Shown: positions 26,505 through 34,642 of the stretch, piece by piece
Layout of the letters: each line of letters begins with the position of its first letter
Numbering within the stretch: the stretch's first letter is position 1
Source: Bradyrhizobium sp. WSM1743
Lineage (GTDB): Bacteria > Pseudomonadota > Alphaproteobacteria > Rhizobiales > Xanthobacteraceae
DNA: 64,000 nt
Reading direction: 5' to 3'
NCBI RefSeq assembly: GCF_000473065.1
Contig: NZ_AXAZ01000017.1
Coordinates: 80,813 to 144,812, forward strand
The notes under the pieces: model-generated
What the model saw: the letters and a program-made list of their open reading frames with translations, nothing else
Databases searched by the model: none
What the model was told of the DNA's origin: nothing
Position numbers and translations under genes: made by a program

Positions 26505-26709
26505 AAACGCGGCAGAGGCGCCATGGTTTCTAGCCGGAGCAGCTCATTGACCGTACGGTGGTGGCACACGCTGGACGCGTGCTGCGGAAGGCGTCCGCTT
26601 GACAAGCCCTGCCATTCGGCTGTACGGACGCGCCCCATGATCAACGCCCGGACCCATCAGCGCACCGAAATGCTCCGTCGTCGCTCCCGCGACGATGAGA
26701 GGGTGCGCC
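26505..26709. other. Region before argD leader with a hairpin
   Basis: About 205 bp with no convincing gene. It contains a perfect hairpin TCGTCGC-TCCC-GCGACGA at 26678-26695 immediately before the short leader frame. A promoter for the argD unit is expected here but was not resolved. Confidence 0.4.
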
Positions 26710-26832
26710 ATGTCCGACGACGCCGCTGAACCACTGAATTCAGCCAGTTTTCGAGAAGGCCGCACTCGCAAGGTGCGGCCTTTCTGCTTCTTGCGCCCCG
26801 TTTTCACCCGCCTCCAGAGGAGTTCGACATGA
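26710..26832 (+). CDS. Possible Arg-rich leader peptide of argD (40 aa)
   Basis: ATG 26710 has AGAGGG six bases upstream and opens a 40-residue frame that ends in a TGA overlapping the argD start (ATGA). Seven of its residues are arginine, four of them between residues 15 and 23, and a terminator-like hairpin lies within the frame. A leader of this form could sense arginyl-tRNA. The composition may be partly due to GC-rich codons, so this is a hypothesis. Confidence 0.35.
   Translation: MSDDAAEPLNSASFREGRTRKVRPFCFLRPVFTRLQRSST
26756..26782 (+). terminator. Terminator-like hairpin in the argD leader
   Basis: AAGGCCGCAC (26756-26765) pairs perfectly with GTGCGGCCTT (26773-26782) around the 7-base loop TCGCAAG, followed by TCTGCTTCTTG. 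It is 46 bases upstream of the argD ATG, so it may act as an attenuator rather than an end-of-gene terminator. Confidence 0.6.
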
Positions 26833-28025
26833 CCACCGCCACCCATCCGTATGACGCGCTGATGGACATCACCGCACGGCCCAAGGCCGTGTTCGTCCGC
26901 GGCGCCGGCTCTTACCTCTGGGACGACAGCCGCAAGCGCTATCTCGATTTCGTGCAGGGCTGGGCCGTGAACTGCCTCGGCCACTCCCCGCCCGCGATTG
27001 CTGACGCGCTTAGCGCGCAAGCCAAGCGGCTGTTGACGCCGAGCCCGGCCTTCTACAACGAGCCGAGCCTCAAGCTGGCGCAGGCACTCGTCGAGAACAG
27101 TGCGTTCGACCAGGTGTTCTTTGCCAATTCCGGTGCGGAAGCCAATGAAGGCGCGATCAAGCTCGCGCGGAAATTTGGCAGCCTGCACAGGAACGGCGCG
27201 TTCGAGATCATCAGCTTCGAAGGCGGCTTCCACGGACGGACGCTGGCGACGATGTCGGCCTCGGGCAAGAAGGCGTTCGAGCCGCTGTTCGAGCCAAAGG
27301 TATCAGGCTTCAAGAAGGCGAAGCTGAACGACATCGCCTCGGTGGAGAAGCTGATCAACGACAACACCGTCGCGGTGATGCTCGAGCCGATCCAGGGTGA
27401 ATCAGGCGTGTGGCCGGCGAGCGACCAGTTCCTGCAGGAGCTGCGCGCGCTCACCGAGGCGCACGGTCTGTTGCTCATTTTTGACGAGATCCAGACCGGC
27501 ATGGGCCGGACCGGAAAGCTCTTCCACTACGAGCACACCGGGATCGCACCCGACATCATGACGCTCGGCAAGGGCATCGGCGGTGGCGTGCCGCTCGCCG
27601 CCCTGCTCGCGACCGAACGCGCCGCCTGCTTCGCGTATGGCGACCAGGGCGGCACGTTCAACGGCAACCCGATCATGTGCGCGGCGGGACTTGCGGTGCT
27701 GGACGAGGTCAAGAAGCCCGACTTCCTGAAGGCGGTCACCGAGACCGGCCTCTTGCTCGAAAGCGAGCTGCAGAAGGTCTCGGCCCGGCACGGCCTCGGC
27801 GGCGTGCGGGGACGCGGGCTGCTGCTCGCGCTCGACCTCAAGCTGCCGATCGCACCAAGCATCGTCGCGCAGGCGTTCGAGTCCGGCGTGCTGCTGAACG
27901 CGCCGCAGGTCGACACTCTGCGCTTCATGCCGGCACTGAACGTCACGAAGGGGGAGATCGCCGAGATGATTGATTGTCTCGACGGGATTTTGACCAAGGC
28001 CGGCGCGGCACGGCGGGTGGCGTAA
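26829..28025 (+). CDS. argD: Acetylornithine aminotransferase (ArgD type)
   Basis: PLP-dependent class III aminotransferase, 398 residues, making N-acetylornithine from acetylglutamate semialdehyde in arginine synthesis. [17 protein letters not shown] carries the phosphate-binding region; [14 protein letters not shown] and [11 protein letters not shown] follow. Cofactor Asp is in [13 protein letters not shown] and the Schiff-base Lys is in LGKGIGGG. A strong ribosome site (GAGGAG) precedes ATG 26829. Class III enzymes overlap in specificity (ornithine, succinylornithine or aminobutyrate), so the exact role is inferred from the closest resemblance. No other arginine gene is adjacent. Confidence 0.82.
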   Translation: MTTATHPYDALMDITARPKAVFVRGAGSYLWDDSRKRYLDFVQGWAVNCLGHSPPAIADALSAQAKRLLTPSPAFYNEPSLKLAQALVENSAFDQVFFANSGAEANEGAIKLARKFGSLHRNGAFEIISFEGGFHGRTLATMSASGKKAFEPLFEPKVSGFKKAKLNDIASVEKLINDNTVAVMLEPIQGESGVWPASDQFLQELRALTEAHGLLLIFDEIQTGMGRTGKLFHYEHTGIAPDIMTLGKGIGGGVPLAALLATERAACFAYGDQGGTFNGNPIMCAAGLAVLDEVKKPDFLKAVTETGLLLESELQKVSARHGLGGVRGRGLLLALDLKLPIAPSIVAQAFESGVLLNAPQVDTLRFMPALNVTKGEIAEMIDCLDGILTKAGAARRVA

Positions 28026-28035
28026 GTTGCTGCTT

Positions 28036-28113
28036 CATTCCGGGGCGGCTCGAAGAGCCGAACCCGGAATCTCGAGATTCCGGGTTCGATGCTCCGCATC
28101 GCCCCGGAATGAC
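28036..28113. repeat. Intergenic palindromic repeat, family A, copy 3
   Basis: CATTCCGGGG at the left and CCCCGGAATGAC at the right are complementary. The centre is a perfect 22-base palindrome, CCCGGAATCTCGAGATTCCGGG. It lies ten bases after the argD-type stop codon and sits between convergent genes. Confidence 0.85.
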
Positions 28114-28129
28114 GGGAATGACGGAAGCG

Positions 28130-29104
28130 CTACGGCTTCAAGATCGACGCGCCCGTGGTCTTGCGGCTTTCGAGATCGATGTGGGCCTTGGCGGCGTCCT
28201 TCAGCGCGTAGGCGTGATTGATCGGCACGTGCAGCTTGCCGTTGATGACGGCGGCGAACAGCGTGTCGGCGCCCTCCAGCAGCTCCTTGCGCGTGCCGAT
28301 ATAGTCGTTGAGCTTCGGCCGGGTCGCGAACAGCGAGCCGTGATTGTTGAGCTCGGCGATCGAGAACGGCGGCACGGGGCCGGAGGCATTGCCGAACGAG
28401 ACGAACATGCCGCGTGGCTTGAGGCAGGACAGCGAGCCCGGGAAGGTCGCCTTGCCGACGCCGTCATAGACGACGTCGCAGCCTTCGTTGCGGCTGATCT
28501 GCTTCACGCGCGCAACGAAATCCTCCTCGTTATAGAGGATGACGTGGTCGCAGCCGTTGGCCTCGGCAAGCTCGGCCTTCTCGCGCGAGCCGACGGTGCC
28601 GATAACATGCGCGCCGAGCGCCCTCGCCCATTGGCAGGCGAGCAGGCCGATGCCGCCCGCCGCGGCATGGACCAGCACGCGATGATGCGGCTCGACCTTG
28701 AAGGTCTTGTGCAGCAGATACCAGACCGTCAGCCCCTTCAGCATCAGCACGGCGCCCTGCTCGTAGGTGATGTGGTCGGGCAGCTTGACCAGCTTCTCCC
28801 AGGGGATGTTGCGCTCGCCGGTATAGCCGCCGAGATTGTGGTAATAGGCGACGCGGTCGCCGGGATGAAAATTCGTGACGCCGGGTCCGACCGCGACAAC
28901 CTCGCCCGAGGCCTCGTTGCCCGCGATGAAGGGCAGCCCCGGCGCCTTGTAGAGGCCGGTGCGGTAATAGACGTCGATGAAGTTGAGGCCGACCGCATGC
29001 TGGCGGATGCGCACCTCGCCCGGCCCAGGCGCCGGCACGTCGACGCTCTCATAGACCAGGGTTTCGGGGCCTCCGATCTTGTGCACACGGATGGCTTTGG
29101 TCAT
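28130..29104 (-). CDS. Quinone oxidoreductase (NADPH, zinc-independent MDR family)
   Basis: 324 residues of the medium-chain dehydrogenase superfamily, Qor type. It has LNFIDVYYRTGLY, LPFIAGNEASGEV, the conserved GLTVWYLLHKTF, and the nucleotide-binding HAAAGGIGLLACQWARALGAHVIGTV. It lacks the structural-zinc cysteines, which fits quinone reductases that reduce quinones one electron at a time with NADPH. The strong site GAGGAGG precedes ATG 29104. It is convergent with argD and apparently monocistronic, 76 bp from the terC stop. Confidence 0.88.
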   Translation of the reverse strand: MTKAIRVHKIGGPETLVYESVDVPAPGPGEVRIRQHAVGLNFIDVYYRTGLYKAPGLPFIAGNEASGEVVAVGPGVTNFHPGDRVAYYHNLGGYTGERNIPWEKLVKLPDHITYEQGAVLMLKGLTVWYLLHKTFKVEPHHRVLVHAAAGGIGLLACQWARALGAHVIGTVGSREKAELAEANGCDHVILYNEEDFVARVKQISRNEGCDVVYDGVGKATFPGSLSCLKPRGMFVSFGNASGPVPPFSIAELNNHGSLFATRPKLNDYIGTRKELLEGADTLFAAVINGKLHVPINHAYALKDAAKAHIDLESRKTTGASILKP

Positions 29105-29180
29105 CGCCTGACCTCCTCTTATCGAAGGCTGAGCGAAAGACATCGCGCCCGCCTTGTCAACTCGACGCCCACGGGAACGG

Positions 29181-29912
29181 CTAGACCGACGGCTTGCTCG
29201 CCTTCTTGCGGTTGCGCCTGGCCAGCACGTTGAAGAATTCCACCGCCGCCGAGAACGCAATTGCGAAATAGATGTAGCCGCGCGGAATGTGGAATTTGAA
29301 TCCGTCCGCAACCAGCGCGACGCCGATCAGCACCAGGAAAGCCAGCGCCAGCATTTTCGTGGTCGGATGCTCCACGACGAATCGCGACACCGGCCCTGAC
29401 GAAATGTACATGATCAGGCAGGCGATCACGACGGCCGCGATCATGATCTCGATGTCCTGCGCCATGCCGATTGCAGTGATGATCGAGTCCAGCGAGAACA
29501 CGATGTCGATGATCACGATCTGCACGATGACCCAGAAGAACGCGCTGCCAGCAGACCTCTCCTCGCCCTCTTCGTCATCGACTTCGACCTCACCGTGAAT
29601 CTCGTGCGTCGCCTTGGCGATCAGGAACAGGCCGCCGCCGATCAGGATGAGGTCGCGCCAGGAGAAGTCGTAACCTGCAAACGAGAACACCGGCACGGTC
29701 AGGCCGATCAGCCAGACCAGGACGCTGAGCAGGACAATGCGGAACACCAGCGCCAGCGCCAGCCCAATCTGGCGGGCGCGGTGCGCCTGTTGCTCCGGAA
29801 TGCGCGAGACGATCACCGACAGGAAGATGACGTTGTCGATCCCGAGCACGATCTCGAGCGCCGTCAATGTCAGCAGCGCCGCCCAGGCTTCGGGGCTGGT
29901 CAACAGGTGCAT
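29181..29912 (-). CDS. TerC-family integral membrane protein
   Basis: 243 residues with about seven membrane helices. It is a TerC/Alx-type protein, a family linked to metal (Mn, tellurite) export and to membrane protein metallation. The family signatures are EIVLGIDNVIFLSVI near residue 20 and DIVFSLDSIITAIGMA near residue 138, both with intramembrane Asp. An acidic cytoplasmic loop (VEVDDEEGEE) separates the two halves. ATG 29912 shares its base with the pcs stop codon (TGATG), so the genes are coupled. A longer frame to 30221 overlaps pcs and was rejected. Confidence 0.87.
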   Translation of the reverse strand: MHLLTSPEAWAALLTLTALEIVLGIDNVIFLSVIVSRIPEQQAHRARQIGLALALVFRIVLLSVLVWLIGLTVPVFSFAGYDFSWRDLILIGGGLFLIAKATHEIHGEVEVDDEEGEERSAGSAFFWVIVQIVIIDIVFSLDSIITAIGMAQDIEIMIAAVVIACLIMYISSGPVSRFVVEHPTTKMLALAFLVLIGVALVADGFKFHIPRGYIYFAIAFSAAVEFFNVLARRNRKKASKPSV

Positions 29913-30649
29913 CACGCCAAGGATCTCGCCAAGAATCTCGCCAGGCGGATCAAGGCGTCGCTGAAGCTGATCCAGAGCGCGATGGCGCAGAGCGCGACGG
30001 TCACCCCGGTGCCGACGCGAAAATCCATCTCCAGCGTGTAGAGGCCGAGCACCGCCCAGATCGCGATCAGCGACATCGTCAGCCAGCGCAGCCTCACGAC
30101 GCGGACCGGATGCAGCACGTGGAACGGCACGAAGGTCAGCACGACGAGCGCGGCCACCAGCAGCGTCGACCACAGCGGCGGCCAGTGCAGCAGGAACAGG
30201 TAGAACGCCGCCGCATTCCACAGCGCCGGGAAGCCGCGGAAATGATTGTCGTCGGCCTTCATGCGCAGATCGGCGAAATATAATGCGCTGGTGACGATGA
30301 TGGCGATGCCGAGCAAGGGAGCTGCGACCGGCAGCAGCAGCCCGCTCGCCACAATCGCATAGGCCGGCACGAAGACATAGGTGACGAAGTCGACCACGAG
30401 ATCGAGCACGTCACCCGACCAGTTCGGCTGCACGTTCTTGACGTCGAGCCGGCGCGCGATCGGCCCGTCGATCGCGTCGATGATCAGGGCGACGCCAAGC
30501 CATTGAAACATCGCCGCCCAGTGTTCGCGCACGGCCTCCAGCATCGCCAAGAGCGCGATCGCCGCGCCGAATGCGGTGAAGATGTGCACCGAGAAGGCCG
30601 CGGCGCGGATCGCCGGTCTCGGCTTGAGGGAATCCTGCTGCGTATCCAT
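29912..30649 (-). CDS. pcs: Phosphatidylcholine synthase
   Basis: Condenses choline with CDP-diacylglycerol to phosphatidylcholine in one step; it is an inner-membrane enzyme of 245 residues. The CDP-alcohol phosphotransferase motif is present as Asp61-Gly62-x2-Ala65-Arg66-x12-Gly79-x3-Asp83-x3-Asp87. The 12-residue spacing between AR and G is typical of Pcs, rather than the 8 of other family members. About eight hydrophobic segments follow. Phosphatidylcholine is important for symbiotic rhizobia. Start ATG 30649; an upstream reading to 30709 adds no conserved residues. It is upstream of terC in one operon. Confidence 0.88.
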   Translation of the reverse strand: MDTQQDSLKPRPAIRAAAFSVHIFTAFGAAIALLAMLEAVREHWAAMFQWLGVALIIDAIDGPIARRLDVKNVQPNWSGDVLDLVVDFVTYVFVPAYAIVASGLLLPVAAPLLGIAIIVTSALYFADLRMKADDNHFRGFPALWNAAAFYLFLLHWPPLWSTLLVAALVVLTFVPFHVLHPVRVVRLRWLTMSLIAIWAVLGLYTLEMDFRVGTGVTVALCAIALWISFSDALIRLARFLARSLA

Positions 30650-30777
30650 GGCTTCTGCTATCAGAATGCGACCGGTTTGCACATCCGCCATTGCGGCGCA
30701 CGACCGCACAATTCGCCATAAAATCAGGCGAAATCAGTGGGCTTGAATTTGCTGCGGGGCGTGTCAAATGTCGTTCC

Positions 30778-31962
30778 ATGACAGACGCATCGACACTCCA
30801 TGACGCGGCCGTGATCGGCGGCGGGCCGGCGGGCCTCGCGGCGGCCATCGCAGTGGCGCAAGCGGGTGCACGGACCGCACTGGTGGCGCGGCGCGTGCCC
30901 TACGCCGACAATCGCACCACCGCGCTGCTCGGTGCCTCCATCGACCTGCTGGAGATGCTCGACGTCTGGTGGCGCTGCAAGGACAAGGCGGCAGCGCTGG
31001 AGGTCATGCGTCTCGTCGACGACACCGGCCGGCTGTTCCGCGCGCCGGAGGTGCGCTTCTCCTGTCACGAAATCGGCCTCGATGCGTTCGGCTACAACAT
31101 CGACAATCGCTCGCTGATGCTGGCGCTGGAAGCGCGCGCGGCTGAGCTGGCCAACCTCGTCCGCTTCGACGACGAGGCCGAAAGCATCGTCATCGAGGCC
31201 GACGACGTCGCGGTGCGCACGGCCTCCGGACAGTTTCTCTCGGCGCGCTTGGTGGTCGGTGCCGACGGCCGGCATTCGCTTTGCCGCGAGGCCGCCGGCA
31301 TCGCCGTAACGCGGCGCGAGCTGAACCAGACAGCGCTGACCTTCAACGTCGGCCATGCCCGGCCGCATCGCAATGTCTCGACCGAGTTCCACACGCCGCA
31401 CGGGCCTTGCGTGTTCGTGCCCCTGCCCGGCAACCGCTCTAGCGTGGTCTGGGTCTCGGCGCCTGCGGAGGCCGAACGGCTCCGCGGCTTGAGCGACGAG
31501 GAGCTGTCGACCGAGATCGAGAAGCAATCGCATTCGATCCTGGGACGCATGACGGTCGAGCCCGGGCGCAACCTGTTCCCGCTCGCGATCGAGCGGCCAA
31601 AATCCTTCGGCCGCGACCGCATCGCGCTGGTCGGCGAAGCCGCCCATGTGGTTCCGCCAATCGGCGCCCAGGGCCTCAATCTCGGCCTGCGCGATGCCGC
31701 CGACATGGCCCGGCTCGCAGGCGAAGCCATCGTCGCGGGACAGGATCCCGGCGCCGACGCGGTCCTCAAGCGCTACGACCGCGCCCGGCGGCCGGACATT
31801 TTGAGCCGCACCTTTGCGATCGACCTCGCCAACCGCTCCCTGCTCAACGACTTCCTGCCGCTCCAGCCGGTCCGCGCCGTCGGCATGCACCTGCTCGGCA
31901 CCATCGGCCCGCTCCGGCGGTTTGCGATGCGCGAGGGCCTGACGCCGACCTGGCGCAGGTAG
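30778..31962 (+). CDS. UbiH/UbiF-family FAD-dependent hydroxylase
   Basis: 394-residue group A flavoprotein monooxygenase related to the ubiquinone-pathway hydroxylases. The N-terminal dinucleotide motif is AAVIGGGPAGLAAAIAVAQAGA, the DG motif is VVGADGRHSLCREAAGI, and the GD-type FAD motif is RIALVGEAAHVVPPIGAQGLNLGLRDA. The full usual length is kept. It probably hydroxylates the ubiquinone ring at the inner membrane, but the position cannot be told from sequence. Start ATG 30778; an extension to 30691 is not conserved. It is divergent from pcs. Confidence 0.85.
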   Translation: MTDASTLHDAAVIGGGPAGLAAAIAVAQAGARTALVARRVPYADNRTTALLGASIDLLEMLDVWWRCKDKAAALEVMRLVDDTGRLFRAPEVRFSCHEIGLDAFGYNIDNRSLMLALEARAAELANLVRFDDEAESIVIEADDVAVRTASGQFLSARLVVGADGRHSLCREAAGIAVTRRELNQTALTFNVGHARPHRNVSTEFHTPHGPCVFVPLPGNRSSVVWVSAPAEAERLRGLSDEELSTEIEKQSHSILGRMTVEPGRNLFPLAIERPKSFGRDRIALVGEAAHVVPPIGAQGLNLGLRDAADMARLAGEAIVAGQDPGADAVLKRYDRARRPDILSRTFAIDLANRSLLNDFLPLQPVRAVGMHLLGTIGPLRRFAMREGLTPTWRR

Positions 31963-32010
31963 CTTCGAAGCGCGTTGGGTTGAACGAATTCACCGCTGGC
32001 TCGGTGCAAT

Positions 32011-32034
32011 CTCTCCCGCTTGCAAGCGGGAGAG
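32011..32034. terminator. Perfect 24-base palindrome between convergent genes
   Basis: CTCTCCCGCTTG pairs exactly with CAAGCGGGAGAG with no loop beyond the turn. It lies between the convergent ubiH-like gene (ends 31962) and the AEC carrier gene (ends 32081) and may act as a bidirectional terminator or be a dispersed repeat. No T run is present. Confidence 0.5.
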
Positions 32035-32080
32035 GGAGCTCACCGTCCCCGCGGCAAGCAATCAAGCCAATCTCTCGCGC

Positions 32081-33034
32081 TCAAGGAAACGCCACCCGCC
32101 CACTTTGGATCGCCCACATCACGCTGGTCAGCGTGACCACCGACGCGAACGTTCCTAGCAGCACCGCCACGGAGGCGGATTCGATCCAGGCATCGTTCTG
32201 CCGGGCGATCACGAACACGTTCAGTGCCGGCGGCAGCGAGGCCATCAGCACGGCGGTGGCGGCCCAGGGCTGCGCGAACGGGCCGAATGCCAGCATCAGG
32301 GCGAACGCCGTGAGCGGATGGATCAGCAGCTTCACCGCGATCACGCCCGGCACCTCCCACGGCACCCGGTCGAACGGGCGGAGCGCCACGGTCACGCCGA
32401 GCACGAACAGCGCGGTCGGCGCGGCCGCGTTTTGCAGGAAGGTGATGGTGCGGTCGAGCGCGACCGGCAGCTCGATATGTAGCGCTGCGACCGCCGCGCC
32501 GAAGCAGGCCGACATGATCAGCGGGTTGAGCACGATCTGCTTCAGCACGACGCCGAAGGCGTGGACGATCGAGGGATGATCGCGGTCGGAGAGCTCGATC
32601 AAGAGCGGCACGATCGTGAACAGGAAGATGCTGTCGCAGCAGAAGATCAGCGCGGTGGGCGCCGCCGCCTTCGGCCCCAGCACCGCGAGCGCCAGGCCCG
32701 GCCCCATATAGCCGATATTGCCGTAGCCGCCGGAGAGCCCAGCGAGCGTCGCTTCGCGCAACGTCAGCCGGCCGAGCAGCTTGCCAACCCCCAGCGCCAG
32801 CGTGAACGCCGCAACCGTCGACAGCGTGGTCGCCACCAGGAACGGCGGGTTATTCAATTCCGAAAACGGCGTCTTCGACATGATCGCGAACAGCAGCGCC
32901 GGCAGCGACACGTAGAGCAGGAAGAAGTTCATCCAGGCGAGGCCCGATTCCGGGAGGGACTTGACCTTGCCGCAGGCGAAACCAACGAAGATCAAGCCAA
33001 AATAAGGCAGCGCCAGATTGAGGATATCGAGCAT
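32081..33034 (-). CDS. AEC-family transporter (auxin efflux carrier type)
   Basis: 317 residues with about ten membrane helices in two five-helix repeats, as in AEC carriers. Conserved points are LPYFGLIFVGFACGK at the start, LYVSLPALLFAIMSKTPF, LSGGYGNIGYMGPGLALAVLG in the fourth helix, and ASLPPALNVFVIARQND near the C-terminus. Bacterial members export small carboxylates such as malate or malonate. Substrate is unassigned. It is divergent from hspQ by about 100 bp. Confidence 0.87.
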   Translation of the reverse strand: MLDILNLALPYFGLIFVGFACGKVKSLPESGLAWMNFFLLYVSLPALLFAIMSKTPFSELNNPPFLVATTLSTVAAFTLALGVGKLLGRLTLREATLAGLSGGYGNIGYMGPGLALAVLGPKAAAPTALIFCCDSIFLFTIVPLLIELSDRDHPSIVHAFGVVLKQIVLNPLIMSACFGAAVAALHIELPVALDRTITFLQNAAAPTALFVLGVTVALRPFDRVPWEVPGVIAVKLLIHPLTAFALMLAFGPFAQPWAATAVLMASLPPALNVFVIARQNDAWIESASVAVLLGTFASVVTLTSVMWAIQSGRVAFP

Positions 33035-33140
33035 TGATGAAGTGTTTTCTGAAGTCTTGGGAGCTATCCGCCCCGGAAACGAAGGTTAATTCCAGATGAG
33101 GGCACTAGCATCGGCCACAATCCTGGTCTATCGACGGGGG

Positions 33141-33473
33141 ATGATTAAAGCGCGGACCGCGAAATTCCAGATCGGACAGGTCGTTCGCCACCGGATCTTC
33201 TCGTTCCGGGGGGTGATCTTCGACATCGATCCGGAATTCAACAACACCGAGGAGTGGTGGCTTTCGATCCCCGAGGAGGTGCGGCCCCACAAGGACCAGC
33301 CGTTCTATCATCTGCTCGCGGAGAACGCGGAGTCGGAATACGTCGCCTATGTCTCGGAGCAGAACCTGTTGCCCGACGATTCCGGCGAGCCGGTCCGGCA
33401 TTCCCAGGTCGCGGAGATCTTCATCAAGGACAAGGCCGGCGGCTATCGCCCGCGCAATCCGTCGCTGAACTGA
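33141..33473 (+). CDS. hspQ: Heat shock protein HspQ
   Basis: 110-residue small protein that binds hemimethylated DNA in Escherichia coli and specifies substrates for Lon protease. Conserved residues are KFQIGQVVRHRIFSFRGVIFDIDPEF near the start and HKDQPFYHLLAE. SEYVAYVSEQNLLPD follows in the middle, and the HspQ-type C-terminal tail is present. Start ATG 33141, with a GGGGG ribosome site just before it. The frame back to 33096 is not conserved. A strong bidirectional terminator follows, so it is monocistronic. Confidence 0.92.
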   Translation: MIKARTAKFQIGQVVRHRIFSFRGVIFDIDPEFNNTEEWWLSIPEEVRPHKDQPFYHLLAENAESEYVAYVSEQNLLPDDSGEPVRHSQVAEIFIKDKAGGYRPRNPSLN

Positions 33474-33500
33474 AATTCGCCGTCAGGAATGAGGCAGCAA

Positions 33501-33529
33501 AAAAAGGCGCTCGAACCGAGCGCCTTTTT
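33501..33529. terminator. Bidirectional intrinsic terminator (hspQ / ialB)
   Basis: GGCGCTCG (33506-33513) and CGAGCGCC (33517-33524) with loop AAC are flanked by AAAAA and TTTTT, so a stem followed by a U run is formed in both directions. It separates convergent hspQ and the IalB-like gene. Confidence 0.9.
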
Positions 33530-33545
33530 CATGTTTGGGATGTGA

Positions 33546-34370
33546 TTACTTCTGACCAGCCGGAGATGCGCCGGCAGGCGTGCCCTGCTGCTCGAGCTTC
33601 TTGCGCTGCTCCTCGGCCTTCTTCTGAAGCTCTTCCTGGAGCTTCTTCTGGGTTTCCTCGAACACCTTCGGATCGGTCGGCGGACCGTCATAGGCCTTCT
33701 GGAATTCGCCGGCGAGCGGCAGCGGCAGTGTCAGCGGCGCGCCGTTGGCGTTGATCGCCTGGACAACGAGATTCTGGCCCTTCTTCATGTTGTTGATGAG
33801 CTCGGGCGTGGCTTCGTAGTCGGACATGCAGCCGTTCTGGAAGCAGATCACATAGGGCTGCTGCAGCGGCGCGTTGCTGTCCACGATGATGCGGGTGCCG
33901 TGAACCAGCTGCATGCCGAGCGGCAGCGTCACGCGCAGGATCTTCTTGGGCTCGCCTTCGGGCTCGATGATCACGGCCGCGATGACCGGCTGACCCGACT
34001 CGATGCGGCCGTCCTTGCCGGTGAAGCAGACCTGCTTGGCGTTGGCATCCTGGCCCTTGAGGCAGAACTTGGTCCAGGGGGCGTAGATCAGCTGGATCTG
34101 CTGGTCAGCGGGCTGAGCTGCGCCCTGCTGCGCCGGAGCGCCCTGGGCGGGAGCCTGCTGGGCCTGCGGAGACGCTGCGGGCGCCGGAGCCTTGGGGGCA
34201 GCCTTCGGAGCGGCCTTCGGAGCCGGGGTTGCCTTGGGCGCGGGCGCGCCAGGCGCCGGTGCGGGAGCTTGGGCCTCGGCGGCAAACGGAACGGCCAACG
34301 CCGTCGCCGTCAACAGGGCGAGAAGTCGCCCGCGCGGCCGGACGGACGCGGCCAAGTAACGAAAATTCAT
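33546..34370 (-). CDS. Invasion-associated locus B (IalB) family protein
   Basis: 274-residue exported protein. A signal peptide (RGRLLALLTATALAVPFAAEA) precedes a Pro/Ala/Gln/Lys-rich linker of about 55 residues. The IalB domain (about 90-225) follows: YAPWTKFCLKGQDANAKQVC, VIIEPEGEPKKILRVTLPLGMQL and PYVICFQNGCMSDYEAT. Its paired cysteines likely form disulfides. A coiled Glu/Gln/Lys tail (about 230-265) ends the protein. In Bartonella IalB is needed for erythrocyte invasion; here the same fold is an envelope protein of unknown role. AAGGG is upstream of ATG 34370. Confidence 0.82.
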   Translation of the reverse strand: MNFRYLAASVRPRGRLLALLTATALAVPFAAEAQAPAPAPGAPAPKATPAPKAAPKAAPKAPAPAASPQAQQAPAQGAPAQQGAAQPADQQIQLIYAPWTKFCLKGQDANAKQVCFTGKDGRIESGQPVIAAVIIEPEGEPKKILRVTLPLGMQLVHGTRIIVDSNAPLQQPYVICFQNGCMSDYEATPELINNMKKGQNLVVQAINANGAPLTLPLPLAGEFQKAYDGPPTDPKVFEETQKKLQEELQKKAEEQRKKLEQQGTPAGASPAGQK

Positions 34371-34642
34371 TGCGGAAAACCCTTTCTGAACGGGAAGTGC
34401 CCGAACCGCTCCGAAGCGCCGAACCTGGCCGCCTTGGGCGCGGCTCTCTCCCCGTCAATTGAGGCGGATAAGTGACGGGCTCGACGCTCTTGCGCGATTG
34501 GGTGCCTTCTTAACGTGGCCGACGAAAAGATCAATGCCGACAAGCGTCTTTGACCACATCCCCCGCTGCCCCCAGTGAAATTCCTTGTGATAGGATTCAG
34601 GCCCGCCGGTCCTCGAATCACCGCTCGAATCACCGTGTGCCG

